A DNA stretch of 64,000 nucleotides from Roseburia zhanii (lineage in GTDB: Bacteria; Bacillota; Clostridia; Lachnospirales; Lachnospiraceae), in NCBI RefSeq assembly GCF_014287635.1, contig NZ_JACOPH010000012.1, positions 23,794 to 87,793 of the forward strand, written 5' to 3'. Shown here one piece after another: positions 6,708 to 15,354 of the stretch. Each line of letters starts with the position of its first letter. Within the stretch, counting starts at the first letter, position 1. Both the position numbers and the translations under genes were made by a program. The notes under the pieces are model-generated. The model did no database searches. It saw nothing but the letters and a program-made list of their open reading frames with translations, and had not been told where the DNA came from.

Positions 6708-7997
6708 TCAAAGTTCCATATCCTGTCCACGCTTCCGGGCAGGGTGTTCGTGTTCCTGTGTTTGCTTTCCTCTGATGAGGATAGAATTGATAAAAGCCCG
6801 AACCTTTTCGGATGCGATTTCCAGTGCATCCAGAAAGGGTTGGGCTTTCTTTTTCAGCTCTTGATATTGTTCATGCAGCGCATCGTACCGCTGCTTCCAT
6901 GTTTTTGCACTTTTCTCCGCTTGCTCGAATTTCTGCTTGTACTTGATCTTCTCTGCCTTTTCCGCAAAGCTACTGACAGCATAATCTTTGAGTGTGCGGC
7001 ATTCATCCGGTGTCAGTGTGATATTGTTTCCGAATGTGGCTTTTTTGCCCATTACTTCAATGTCCTGCACTGTCAGCGCAATGGTCTTTGCCGCCTTGGT
7101 TTCCTTTTGCAAAGATTCCAGTTTCTTTTTCTGTTTTGCTGTGTCAGCTTTGGCATCCTCCAAATTCTGTTCTGCCTGTGCCACCTGCCCGGTCACAGCT
7201 TCCAGCCGCTGCTGTTCTGCCTGCACCTTGAACTGGGTCACAGTCAGATGTTCCTCGGTGCTTCCACGTTCTCCACGCTCCAGATCGGTATATCCGGCAA
7301 CTCGCATGAAATGAAAAAAGTCATCCTGCAACACACTGTAGGATGACCTCAAAATCTTTTTTCCTCTTGCGTTCAACATTGGATTACCGTCCTCGTCAAG
7401 CACCGGCTTGGACTCCCATTTCTTACTGCGGCTGACCTGTGTGATGACCTCCTTAACGGTTCCCCGGAGGGCTTCATCCTTGCATCGCTTCGACCAAAGT
7501 ATCTGCTTTTCCACCACCGGGATATAAACCACATGAAGGTGGTAGTGGTACACATCTTCGCCCAAAGCTTCGGACATTGCTCGGTTGCGCTCATCGGCGT
7601 GCATCACAGCGGAGAGGATATACTGCTCACCACCTACGATCTCCGCAGCGGCTTTATAGGCATCGGCATAAAATTGTTTTGCAAATTCATAGCCGCCGCG
7701 GTTGTAGAAGTAAGCGGAGTTCACATCGAAAACCAGCTCGCCGTATTTGACGGCATCGGGTTTCAGACCTCTGGTGGAGATCACACCATCCTGTTCCATC
7801 TGCTCAAACATTTTTACATAATCGTCCGTGGGTGCTTTGAAATGGACGTTCAGAGAAGTGCGTTCCGGCACGATGTCCTGATTGCTGTAGCTGTCCTTTT
7901 CACGCTCATTGTGTTCCTGTACCTTCGCCACATCCGCAGGCGTTTCCAAGTCCTGATTCCGGGCTACGGTACGATCTATTCCATCATTTCTTGCCAT
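6708..7997 (-). CDS. MobV-family relaxase (Pre/Mob plasmid recombination protein)
   Basis: This 429-residue protein nicks oriT and pilots single-stranded DNA transfer with the help of another element's secretion system. The N-terminal 220 residues carry the Mob_Pre domain. The metal-binding histidine motif YHYHLHVVYIPV is near residues 151-162, preceded by conserved asparagines and HADERN. The C-terminal half (about 250-400) is a long coiled coil rich in Glu, Gln, Lys and Ala, as in pMV158 MobM-type relaxases. It is a leftward gene whose putative oriT lies 63 bp upstream (8060-8087), as in pMV158. Confidence 0.9.
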   Translation of the reverse strand: MARNDGIDRTVARNQDLETPADVAKVQEHNEREKDSYSNQDIVPERTSLNVHFKAPTDDYVKMFEQMEQDGVISTRGLKPDAVKYGELVFDVNSAYFYNRGGYEFAKQFYADAYKAAAEIVGGEQYILSAVMHADERNRAMSEALGEDVYHYHLHVVYIPVVEKQILWSKRCKDEALRGTVKEVITQVSRSKKWESKPVLDEDGNPMLNARGKKILRSSYSVLQDDFFHFMRVAGYTDLERGERGSTEEHLTVTQFKVQAEQQRLEAVTGQVAQAEQNLEDAKADTAKQKKKLESLQKETKAAKTIALTVQDIEVMGKKATFGNNITLTPDECRTLKDYAVSSFAEKAEKIKYKQKFEQAEKSAKTWKQRYDALHEQYQELKKKAQPFLDALEIASEKVRAFINSILIRGKQTQEHEHPARKRGQDMEL

Positions 7998-8059
7998 TGA
8001 ATTTTTGCCCTTTCTTTGGGATTTGCAGACAGCGGGGAGCTACGGAGAAGCACTTTTTC

Positions 8060-8087
8060 AAAGTGTAATAACCCACTATGACACTTT
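8060..8087 (-). other. Predicted MobV-type origin of transfer (oriT)
   Basis: On the minus strand AAAGTGT and ACACTTT form an inverted repeat around CATAGTGGGTTATT. This resembles the pMV158-class nick region TAGTGTG/TTA inside its flanking inverted repeat. The predicted nick would lie between positions 8071 and 8072 on the minus strand. It sits immediately upstream of the relaxase gene, the usual place. The match is by eye from remembered consensus. Confidence 0.6.
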
Positions 8088-8378
8088 CATCCATACTGGC
8101 TGCAAAGTGCCGTGGGCTCTCCGAGGGCTCTCCCGAGGGGGAATGCGGTCACTGCGGTGACCTCTGCTGACCAAGGCGAAAATGTCTGCGCCTTTTCCTA
8201 TGGTCAGCCCCGTCTGCATGAAGCTGTTCTGTGTCAACTTCCTCTTGCAGCCGGTGTCCACAGACACTTTTTCAAAAGCCTGTGAACATAGAAACAGCCC
8301 GAACGAGAGGATGTGTGCTGTTTCTATAACGAGCGTTTCACGCTCTTTTGCTGCGTACATACGTACCAGCAATGGGAT
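8088..8378. other. Gene-poor spacer between oriT and helicase
   Basis: I see no well-supported gene here. Several short inverted repeats are present, for example AGAAACAGC (near 8288) with GCTGTTTCT (near 8316), and ACGTAC-rich sequence near 8345 and 8415. They may belong to the transfer origin or to the end of the helicase transcript. Confidence 0.4.
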
Positions 8379-9770
8379 TTACTCGACCTGCCGCCATTCC
8401 TCCGGAATGTCCTCCGGTACGTACGTACACGGCGAATCTCCGTAAAACCCATTTATATGAGGTCTTGCCACAGCTTCCACACCCATAAATCCCCACACCC
8501 GCCGTCCGGCAGAGTTGGTGATGTTGTTGCAATGTTCCAGATTGAATCTCCCGGCATTGGCAATCATGGCGTCGCTGAAGCTGCGGGCTTTCAGCGGTGC
8601 AAGGGAATTTTCTTCGCACCACATCCGGTAGATTTCATAGAAATCCTTGGAGCTGATGGACGCATCCGCTTTACGCTGGATGTATCCCTCGGAATCCATG
8701 AAATCAAAGATATTGTTGTTGTCACGCTTGACCGCTTCCCGGTTTTCCCGGATACGGTCACTCTCCGTAAACTTAAAGTTGTTGGCAACAAGCCGCTGTA
8801 AGCCTTCAAATGCCCACAGGAAGATACCCTCGGCTTCAGCTTTCATCTTCTCTGCAAGGTCAGGATCATCGGCTCTGTCCATGGGCTTTTCTTTGGTGGT
8901 CAGCACAAGTTGTCTGCGGTAAAAACCGTCGCTGCGGTCATACAAAGCTTGCAGATCGCCGTTGCTGAATGCAAGCAGCCGAGCAAACATCCAGCCCTGA
9001 TAACTCTGCTTGCCCTTGCGTTCCAAGTCCATTTTGCCCTGTGCAGTCACGATGGATTTTACATAGTTGGTCTGGCGCAGAGCTTCCATCCGCATATCAT
9101 CATCCACGCACAGCAGGATGTGTTCCAGATCAGCACGGGCGAAGCGGTTTTCGGAAATTTTTCCGATGCTGCCGTCTTTCATATTCGTGCCGAATATAGC
9201 GGACAGCACCGCACCGATTTGGGATTTGCCCTCGCCGCCGTTGCCTTTAATCACCATCATGCGCTGCCCCTTGTTGGAAGGAATCAGACAGTAGCCGATA
9301 AACTCCTGCAAAGTGGGGATGTCCTCCGCATGGAGCACCCCATCCAGAAATTTTAGCCAGGTCACAGGTGTAGGTGCATGAGGATTGTAAACAACAGGCA
9401 GACGGTTTCGCACGATAGTCGGTCTGCCCTCGGTAAATGTGCCGTTCAGCAGTAGCGTACCGTTGGACAAATGAATCCGATCCTGCTCCGGTGGAAAGTC
9501 CGGCACTTGCGCTTCCAGTTTCAGCACTTCCAGAATGTTGGTGATCTTCCGGGGGATATTGTTTACGGCACAGAATTTCAGCTTGTCGTAAATCTCCCCA
9601 CGCAGAGGGAGATCGTCCGTCACTCGACCATTGGGCGTGAAAAAAGCTCCGTTTGCGAAGATGATTCTGCGCTCCTGCAGAAATTCTTCACAAAACAGAG
9701 CTTCGTTGATGTTCTGCCCGTCAAACCAGACAGGCAAATTCATATCAGGCGTTTTCCGGTTCTTCGCCAT
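8379..9770 (-). CDS. D5-type SF3 helicase of the mobilizable element
   Basis: This protein has 463 residues from the ATG at 9768-9770, which has GGAGG eight bases upstream; a longer frame to 9821 lacks such support. The Walker A-like motif KGNGGEGKSQ is near residue 180, with the acidic Walker B-like LLCVDDD near 225. The D5 signature SDGFYRRQLVLTT is near 290, followed by a C-terminal winged-helix region. It overlaps the upstream CHC2 primase by 26 bp, so primase and helicase are made together and probably replicate the excised circle. It is only distantly similar to the helicase at 2028, consistent with two separate elements. Confidence 0.8.
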   Translation of the reverse strand: MAKNRKTPDMNLPVWFDGQNINEALFCEEFLQERRIIFANGAFFTPNGRVTDDLPLRGEIYDKLKFCAVNNIPRKITNILEVLKLEAQVPDFPPEQDRIHLSNGTLLLNGTFTEGRPTIVRNRLPVVYNPHAPTPVTWLKFLDGVLHAEDIPTLQEFIGYCLIPSNKGQRMMVIKGNGGEGKSQIGAVLSAIFGTNMKDGSIGKISENRFARADLEHILLCVDDDMRMEALRQTNYVKSIVTAQGKMDLERKGKQSYQGWMFARLLAFSNGDLQALYDRSDGFYRRQLVLTTKEKPMDRADDPDLAEKMKAEAEGIFLWAFEGLQRLVANNFKFTESDRIRENREAVKRDNNNIFDFMDSEGYIQRKADASISSKDFYEIYRMWCEENSLAPLKARSFSDAMIANAGRFNLEHCNNITNSAGRRVWGFMGVEAVARPHINGFYGDSPCTYVPEDIPEEWRQVE

Positions 9771-10365
9771 GGTGCGCCACCTCCTTTTTCTTTCGTGTGA
9801 TGTACTCTTGCAGAAAAGCAATTTTGCCGTCCTGCATCAGCTTGTCCACCAATGCCACCCGTTCTTCCAGATCACCCACCGTCAGCACATCTGCCATATA
9901 TTCGATATAGCAGTGCATCTGGCAGGCTTCCACAAAACGGTCATCCAGAGCATCTTCCGGTGTCTTGGGTTCGTATCGTACTTTCCAATCTTCCAGCAGA
10001 TGCAGATAATCCGTCAGCACCCGAAAACACAGCATTTCATCCTCCCGTAACTGACGGATATAGGGACGCTTCGGCTTGATCATAGCTGCGGCAGTGGGCG
10101 GTTTTGGGTCAAGTCCAAAGTCCGCAGCCAGCTTTTGCGCTGCTTCATAACTGCTCAGATCGAACAGCCTTGCCACAAGGTCGATTACGTCCCCCTTGGC
10201 TCCGCAGCCGAAGCAGAAAAAATAGTCCTCATTCAGCTTCAAGCTCGGATGCCTGTCGTTGTGGAACGGGCAGCAAGCCATGCCATTGTGGCTCACTTTC
10301 AGCCCGTAGTGTTCGGCGGCTTGCTTGACGCTGATTGCCGCCTTGATGGTTTCATAGATTGTCAT
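9745..10365 (-). CDS. CHC2 zinc-finger DNA primase-like protein
   Basis: This protein has 206 residues from the ATG at 10363-10365, supported by GGAGGG upstream. The N-terminal zinc finger is complete: CCPFH (about 31-35) and FCFGC (about 50-54), the CHC2 pattern of DnaG-type primases, followed by GDVIDLVARLF. The catalytic TOPRIM domain of DnaG is missing, so it probably works with the D5 helicase encoded just downstream in an overlapping reading frame. The C-terminal 100 residues are helical and unassigned. This primase/helicase pair is common in clostridial mobilizable elements. Confidence 0.85.
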   Translation of the reverse strand: MTIYETIKAAISVKQAAEHYGLKVSHNGMACCPFHNDRHPSLKLNEDYFFCFGCGAKGDVIDLVARLFDLSSYEAAQKLAADFGLDPKPPTAAAMIKPKRPYIRQLREDEMLCFRVLTDYLHLLEDWKVRYEPKTPEDALDDRFVEACQMHCYIEYMADVLTVGDLEERVALVDKLMQDGKIAFLQEYITRKKKEVAHHGEEPENA

Positions 10366-10587
10366 AGAAAACCCTCCGTTCATAATATTCTGGAAAGCAC
10401 GAAGCACCCGCCGTGATTGGCAGGTGCTTCGCTCCTTCTATTATGGTTATGACGGATTTTTCAAAAAACAGGCTAATGACAGGACAATCCTGTTTCAAAA
10501 AACAGGACAACTTATCTGAGGACGTAGATTTCTTCACATTTACATGATATAATTAGAAAAATGAAAAAACAGGACAGGAGGGCAAGC
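10366..10587. promoter_or_regulatory. Divergent promoter region with repeated TTCAAAAAACAGG
   Basis: The spacer separates the leftward replication/mobilization genes from the rightward cargo side. It holds a leader hairpin CGAAGCACC/GGTGCTTCG (10400-10431). Direct repeats of TTCAAAAAACAGG lie at 10460-10472 and 10494-10506, with a third, altered copy at 10561-10573. The palindrome ACAGGACAATCCTGT is at 10479-10493, and a rightward -10 box TATAAT at 10548-10553 has no strong -35. The arrangement suggests a repressor or activator binding array. Confidence 0.5.
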
Positions 10588-11697
10588 ATGAATCAAGAAT
10601 TGATGACATTGGATTTCTGGCAGGATACGGTCATATATGAGAGCAAAACATTTCCTGTCGGTACGCTTGCCTGTGATGCACTGAATGTTCCTGTGAATAC
10701 CATTGCAAAAATAAACGAGCAATGCGAGAAAATCAATCTGCTGCTTGGAATATTAAACGCCGGACAGGATGCTTCTGCACTCTGTCCTATTGCAAAGGAA
10801 GCTGCTCTGACGATGCTTGATATTCTCAGTCAAACACCGCCGTTCTCCTATATGAATATCTCAAAGCACAGAGAACGGATTGAAAAAGTCTTTACTGTGG
10901 ACAATGCGCTGAAATATGTGGAGTTTGCCATAAAAGCCGCAACCAATTCTTTGCAATTTGAAGAAATCCAGAACTTTACCGATGCGATGATGCTCCAACG
11001 CTATACCGCAGTTTTCGGGCATCTGGCATACTCCCTTGGGGAATACCAAACGGCCATGCTTGATTTTGCAGAACAATCGGACGGAAACGAAGCAGACCGC
11101 ACCGCAGAGGGTTTTGCAAAAATGTTCGGCGACTATTTTCCGCCGGAGTTCTCTATCATGGAGGGCAATGCCTGGATGTCTACTTTGAATAATTCCGTTC
11201 AGTATATATCGGTCATCCGTCCCGGCGAAAAAGTTGCGAAGCTGGTCAAGCGGATGCACTATGTATCCTTTGTAGGGATGTTCCGGTCTGATCTTTTTGA
11301 GGGCTTATGTGTTGGTCATGCCCCGAAAAAATGCAAAATCTGCGGCAAGTGGTTCCTCACCACCAACGCAAGGCACACCAAATACTGCGGTGGCTATGCA
11401 CCGGGGGACAAGCTGCACCGCACTTGCCGTCAGATCGGTAATCTGAAAGGTAGAGAACAGCGAGAACTTGCGGACGATCATCCGCTGAAGCAGATTTATG
11501 AGAAACGGCTGAATACCATAAACCGCTATGTGAAGCGTGGTACTCTGGACGCTGATCTTGCGGAGGTTATGAAGAAGCTGGCAAAAGATAAGATGCTCCG
11601 GGCATTGAGCAATGTAGCCTATGCCAAGGGCGATTACGAAAAGGAAATGGGACAAGCTGCTTTGCTAAATGAGAGTCTAAATTATAGGAACACTTAA
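10588..11697 (+). CDS. DUF6076-like protein with a zinc-binding cysteine cluster
   Basis: This protein has 369 residues. The start at 10588 is chosen because AGGAGGG lies six bases upstream. The N-terminal 230 residues are mostly helical with no recognised motif. Near residues 250-295 there is a probable zinc site: CKICGKWF, then HTKYCGG, then HRTC. The C-terminal part is helical and basic. It resembles the DUF6076 family, which I know only as a protein of Firmicutes mobile elements with no assigned function. The zinc site and basic tail would fit nucleic-acid binding. Confidence 0.6.
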   Translation: MNQELMTLDFWQDTVIYESKTFPVGTLACDALNVPVNTIAKINEQCEKINLLLGILNAGQDASALCPIAKEAALTMLDILSQTPPFSYMNISKHRERIEKVFTVDNALKYVEFAIKAATNSLQFEEIQNFTDAMMLQRYTAVFGHLAYSLGEYQTAMLDFAEQSDGNEADRTAEGFAKMFGDYFPPEFSIMEGNAWMSTLNNSVQYISVIRPGEKVAKLVKRMHYVSFVGMFRSDLFEGLCVGHAPKKCKICGKWFLTTNARHTKYCGGYAPGDKLHRTCRQIGNLKGREQRELADDHPLKQIYEKRLNTINRYVKRGTLDADLAEVMKKLAKDKMLRALSNVAYAKGDYEKEMGQAALLNESLNYRNT

Positions 11698-11715
11698 ACT
11701 CGGAGGGTTATACGA

Positions 11716-12414
11716 ATGTTAGAATTAACGAAAGAACAAATGGAGGCTATTCAAAAAGCTATTTCAAAGAAGGCTGAAGAAAGTGTACAGGAATTTGATA
11801 AAGAATTAGATGTTGTTGTGAGCAAGCTATCAACAGAAGGGTGGACTTTACCCGCAGAATTAAATATTTACGCAGTCAAAACAATAGCAAACACGAACAA
11901 ATTGGATGATATCAATGCATTTTTGAAATGGTTTTTTACAACAGAAGATTTTCAGAAAACCAAAGATATGGTGAACGGAATCAAAGCATCTCCCATTAAA
12001 GAAGGACTGAAAAATCTCACAGACCAGTGCTGGCAAGCATTTCAAAATAAATTGTATGCTGTTTGTGCAACATCGCTTCTCTCGGTTATCGAGGGTATTC
12101 TGTCAGAATTTAGCGATGACAAACAAGATGTAAGGATGATGAAAGTTTGTCAAAAGAAGGTCGATACCTTCCCGTCAACAGGAAGTACAATTCAAAAACA
12201 TGTATGGATTTCTTATAACAACTTCATCCGAAATCTGTATCAAAAAAGCGATTTCTCTGCCGATGAACCTGAAACGATAAATAGGCATTGGCTATTACAT
12301 GGAAGATCGGATTTTGAAATTGACGAGATGGATTGTATCCGTCTCTTTAATGCAGTTCAAAGCCTATGTATGATTGTAAAAGTAGAAGCAAAAGAAACAC
12401 AATCTGAGAATTAA
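11716..12414 (+). CDS. Putative HEPN-like protein (possible defence cargo)
   Basis: I do not recognise the family of this 232-residue protein. It is almost entirely helical and ends with a segment centred on NRHWLLHGR (R190 to H195), matching the Rx4H pattern of HEPN ribonucleases. A DCIRLFNAVQSL helix follows, which is common in HEPN-like proteins of anti-phage systems. A GGAGG nine bases upstream supports the start. The gene is visibly more AT-rich than the two element genes beside it, as expected for a separately acquired cargo gene. It has no obvious nucleotidyltransferase (MNT) or other partner, so it may act alone. The role is inference. Confidence 0.45.
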   Translation: MLELTKEQMEAIQKAISKKAEESVQEFDKELDVVVSKLSTEGWTLPAELNIYAVKTIANTNKLDDINAFLKWFFTTEDFQKTKDMVNGIKASPIKEGLKNLTDQCWQAFQNKLYAVCATSLLSVIEGILSEFSDDKQDVRMMKVCQKKVDTFPSTGSTIQKHVWISYNNFIRNLYQKSDFSADEPETINRHWLLHGRSDFEIDEMDCIRLFNAVQSLCMIVKVEAKETQSEN

Positions 12415-12460
12415 AATCAGGCTACTATTCAGAAAGCATTTGTTAGAAGGGAGGTGCGCT

Positions 12461-13633
12461 ATGCTGAGTGATTTTTCATGGGACATGACCGGATACATAC
12501 CAAAACACGCTGTCAATCCGCACGGTGACGGCATCATTCCTTATGCGGCAGAGCGCATCTTTCAACTGGAACCGGAGCCTCCAGCGGTGGGCAATCTGAA
12601 CGAATATATCCTGTCTGCCTTGCAGGAAAAGAATTTGATATATTTCTCATTCTTCCTACACCACTACGAGCCGCAGCTTAACAAGCGCATCAAAGACTTT
12701 CTCGGTGTGGATGGCGGCGATCTGTACGACACAGACCGATTTATAGATATAAAGCTCTCCTGCCGGGAGCAAATGCTCCAAAAGCTGATGGACTATGACC
12801 TTGCCAAGGGTGCAGAGTATGCTACATACATTTTCCCGTTCATCCGGGATGCTATGCTCCGTTTTCGCATGGGCGAAGAAAAATGGTCGGTGTCCTCTCT
12901 GACCAATTACAAAATGGTGCGGTCAATGGCTTGGCTGTACCACAATACCAAGGATGCGGTCAACGAATTTTCCAAGAAATACAACTGCGATCTTGCCCTT
13001 GCGGAAGAATATCTGAAAGTTGTCCGTGGAATCCGCAATCAGCAGCCTTTCTATGTCACAGACGAGAACGGCGAAGAAACAGGCGAGGATGTAGCCCTTG
13101 ACGATAGCTGGAACTATACCGATATCCTCTGGAACGGCATACAGGCAGAAAAGGTGCAGCGGGCATTTGAGAAACTGAATTATCGGGAACAGACCTTGCT
13201 CGAAAAACGGTTAGCAATTTGCATGACCTGTGGGCGTGTCAGTTCATGGAAAGACCGCCCCACCTTTGAAGAACTGGCGGTTATGTTTGAGGGCAGTACA
13301 GCCAGCGGTGCAGAACGAGCCTACCGAAAAGCAGTGGACAAGTTGACGGAATTGTTGGTTGCCGAGGGCGCAATCCATGCAGTCCGGCTAAAACAGAAAT
13401 CCAAGATTAAGCGAAAAAAGAAAATCGCCGCCGCAATCTACGAATATCAGGCAGACTGCGACGGCGAATGGGGCGAAATATCATTAGATTTTGAGAACGG
13501 CAAGGCAGAGGTCATTTTGCTTGCCGATTGGGATACAGTGAAAACAAACAAATTTGCAAGCAGAGCAATCGCCTATCTTCTGAACTGTGAGAACGAAAAA
13601 TTACCCAAGGAAATAATGGTGGCCTTTGAATAA
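12461..13633 (+). CDS. Sigma-70-like regulatory protein of the mobile element
   Basis: This protein has 390 residues. The ATG at 12461 has GGGAGG six bases upstream. An HTH-like segment, RPTFEELAVMFEGSTASGAERAYRK in essence (about residues 267-291), resembles the region-4 helix-turn-helix of sigma-70 factors and follows a region with LNYREQTLLEKRL, also sigma-4 like. The N-terminal half is helical and unassigned. The C-terminal tail is basic (KQKSKIKRKKK) and then beta-rich. Proteins of this type are often annotated as sigma-factor-like in clostridial elements. It ends 16 bp before the response regulator. Confidence 0.5.
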   Translation: MLSDFSWDMTGYIPKHAVNPHGDGIIPYAAERIFQLEPEPPAVGNLNEYILSALQEKNLIYFSFFLHHYEPQLNKRIKDFLGVDGGDLYDTDRFIDIKLSCREQMLQKLMDYDLAKGAEYATYIFPFIRDAMLRFRMGEEKWSVSSLTNYKMVRSMAWLYHNTKDAVNEFSKKYNCDLALAEEYLKVVRGIRNQQPFYVTDENGEETGEDVALDDSWNYTDILWNGIQAEKVQRAFEKLNYREQTLLEKRLAICMTCGRVSSWKDRPTFEELAVMFEGSTASGAERAYRKAVDKLTELLVAEGAIHAVRLKQKSKIKRKKKIAAAIYEYQADCDGEWGEISLDFENGKAEVILLADWDTVKTNKFASRAIAYLLNCENEKLPKEIMVAFE

Positions 13634-13649
13634 CGAGGGAGTGAGATAC

Positions 13650-14327
13650 ATGGAACAATTATTGATTATTGAAGATGATATAGGGTTGAATCAGGGTTTA
13701 AGTAAAGCACTGAAAGCAGATGACCGTCAGATCATTTCCTGCCAAGACCTAAAAGCGGCGAAGGAACAGCTTCTTTGCGGCGGTGTATCCCTGATCCTGC
13801 TGGATATCAATCTGCCGGATGGCAGCGGGCTCGAGTTGCTCCGGGAGGTCAAGGAAAACACACCCTATATTCCTGTTATTCTGCTGACTGCCAATGACAC
13901 CGATCTGGACATCGTAGACGGACTGGAGAGGGGCGCTGATGATTACATTACCAAGCCCTTTTCTCTTTCGGTTTTGCGGGCAAGGGTGAATACCCAACTG
14001 CGAAAGCAAGCGTCAAACCATAAAAATGCGCCGTTCCATATGGATCTATTTCACTTTGACTTTGAGGCTATGACCTTTTATGTGGGAGATTCCAAAGTGG
14101 AATTGAGTAAAACAGAACAAAAATTACTGCGTCTGCTTGTTGAAAATCGTGGTCGAACCATGACCCGTGGAGACCTTGTCGACCGGATCTGGACAGATGG
14201 CGCAGAATATGTGGATGAAAATGCTTTGTCTGTTACGATCAAGCGTCTGAGGGATAAGCTTGGTGCACAGAAATACATTAAAACCGTCTATGGAATCGGT
14301 TATAGCTGGGTGACAAAAGATGAATAA
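13650..14327 (+). CDS. OmpR/PhoB-family response regulator
   Basis: This protein has 225 residues from the ATG at 13650, which has GGGAG eight bases upstream. The receiver domain is at about 1-115: acidic pair in IIEDD (D10/D11 region), phospho-acceptor in LILLDINLPDG (about D52) and the conserved lysine in DYITKPF (about 103). The winged-helix DNA-binding domain is at about 130-225 (TKTEQKLLRLLVEN, then VIKRLRDK-like helix and GIGYSW). It overlaps the kinase start by eight bases and lies in one operon with the ABC exporter, as in Bce/Van-type peptide-antibiotic sensing systems. Confidence 0.9.
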   Translation: MEQLLIIEDDIGLNQGLSKALKADDRQIISCQDLKAAKEQLLCGGVSLILLDINLPDGSGLELLREVKENTPYIPVILLTANDTDLDIVDGLERGADDYITKPFSLSVLRARVNTQLRKQASNHKNAPFHMDLFHFDFEAMTFYVGDSKVELSKTEQKLLRLLVENRGRTMTRGDLVDRIWTDGAEYVDENALSVTIKRLRDKLGAQKYIKTVYGIGYSWVTKDE

Positions 14328-15219
14328 AACCGGTATTGTGATCATACTGCTGTGTTTTCTGGCGGCGGCAGCTGTTGTGTTATGGGAGCGGAGAAAGACC
14401 AGAAAAACGATGGAAGAAATCGAAAGGATGCTGGACGCTGCCATGACCGGCTCCTTTTCTGAAACCAATTTTGATGAAAGCCAGCTGTCTGCATTGGAAA
14501 CAAAGTTTGCGCACTATCTTTCCGCCGCAGAAGCATCTTCTCAAAACATAGCGCAGGAAAAAGACAAAATCAAAACCTTGATTGCGGACATTTCCCACCA
14601 GACGAAAACGCCGATTGCAAACCTGCTGTTATACAGCGAGCTTCTGATGGAGGAAACTCTGCCTGCATCGGCGAAGGCAAATGTGGAGGCGCTGTACAAA
14701 CAATCGGAAAAGCTGCGATTTCTGATCGATTCTCTCGTAAAGCTTTCCAGACTGGAAAACGGGATCATTTCACTCTCCCCTCAGCAAGCAGCGCTGCAGC
14801 CGCTGCTTGAAAGCGTAGTAGAACAATATGCCGCCAAGGCTTCTGAAAAAGGATTGTCTTTGCGACTGCAGGATACCGATGCTTTTGCTGTATTCGACTT
14901 CAAATGGACAGCGGAAGCGCTGGCGAATATCGTAGACAATGCCATCAAATATACAGAGCATGGCACAATCAGGATTTCTGCCGTAAGTTACGAAATGTTT
15001 GCAAGGATCGATATATCGGATACCGGTTCAGGCATACCGGAAACTGAGCAAGCGAAGATATTTGCTCGCTTTTACCGCTCAAAGGCGGTTCAGGAGCAGG
15101 AAGGGGTCGGCATCGGCTTATACCTTGCCCGACAGATCATATCCGGCGAGGGAGGTTATATCAAGATTGCTTCCGTTCCGGGAAAAGGAAGTACGTTTTC
15201 CATATTTCTGCCGAAATAA
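14320..15219 (+). CDS. Sensor histidine kinase with a minimal sensor
   Basis: This protein has 299 residues. A single membrane segment is at about residues 4-22 and there is no extracellular sensor domain. The H-box ISHQTKTP has its histidine near residue 92. The N-box is NIVDNAIKY (about 205-213), with DTGSGIP and GVGIGLYLARQI for ATP binding. Kinases with almost no outside loop are typical of systems where the ABC transporter itself senses the peptide drug. The partner response regulator overlaps it upstream and the ABC genes lie 135 bp downstream. Confidence 0.9.
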   Translation: MNKTGIVIILLCFLAAAAVVLWERRKTRKTMEEIERMLDAAMTGSFSETNFDESQLSALETKFAHYLSAAEASSQNIAQEKDKIKTLIADISHQTKTPIANLLLYSELLMEETLPASAKANVEALYKQSEKLRFLIDSLVKLSRLENGIISLSPQQAALQPLLESVVEQYAAKASEKGLSLRLQDTDAFAVFDFKWTAEALANIVDNAIKYTEHGTIRISAVSYEMFARIDISDTGSGIPETEQAKIFARFYRSKAVQEQEGVGIGLYLARQIISGEGGYIKIASVPGKGSTFSIFLPK

Positions 15220-15288
15220 CAACAATTCTATCAAAACTGTTAGATTTCATTTTCCGCCGGAAAGAATGTGGAAAGATTCCTATGCGAT

Positions 15289-15337
15289 AATCTGTATGTA
15301 TCAAAGGATGATTTCCTTTCATACATACAGATTTTTT
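15289..15337 (+). terminator. Hairpin with T-run just upstream of the ABC ATPase (possible attenuator)
   Basis: A 19-bp stem with one mismatch (15289-15307 with 15315-15333, seven-base loop) is followed by a run of six T. It lies between the kinase and the ABC genes, and the Shine-Dalgarno GGAGG (15341-15345) follows directly. It could terminate most transcripts from the regulator genes or act as an attenuator controlling the exporter. Confidence 0.65.
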
Positions 15338-15354
15338 CATGGAGGTACTCATTT

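Noticed and set aside
8076..8372. 98-codon frame on the minus strand between relaxase and helicase
   Set aside because: It overlaps the predicted oriT, has no convincing Shine-Dalgarno and an arginine-rich composition typical of a chance frame in GC-rich DNA.
12461..13633. Interpretation as a toxin or phage protein
   Set aside because: The sigma-4-like HTH and basic tail fit a regulatory protein better; kept with moderate confidence.
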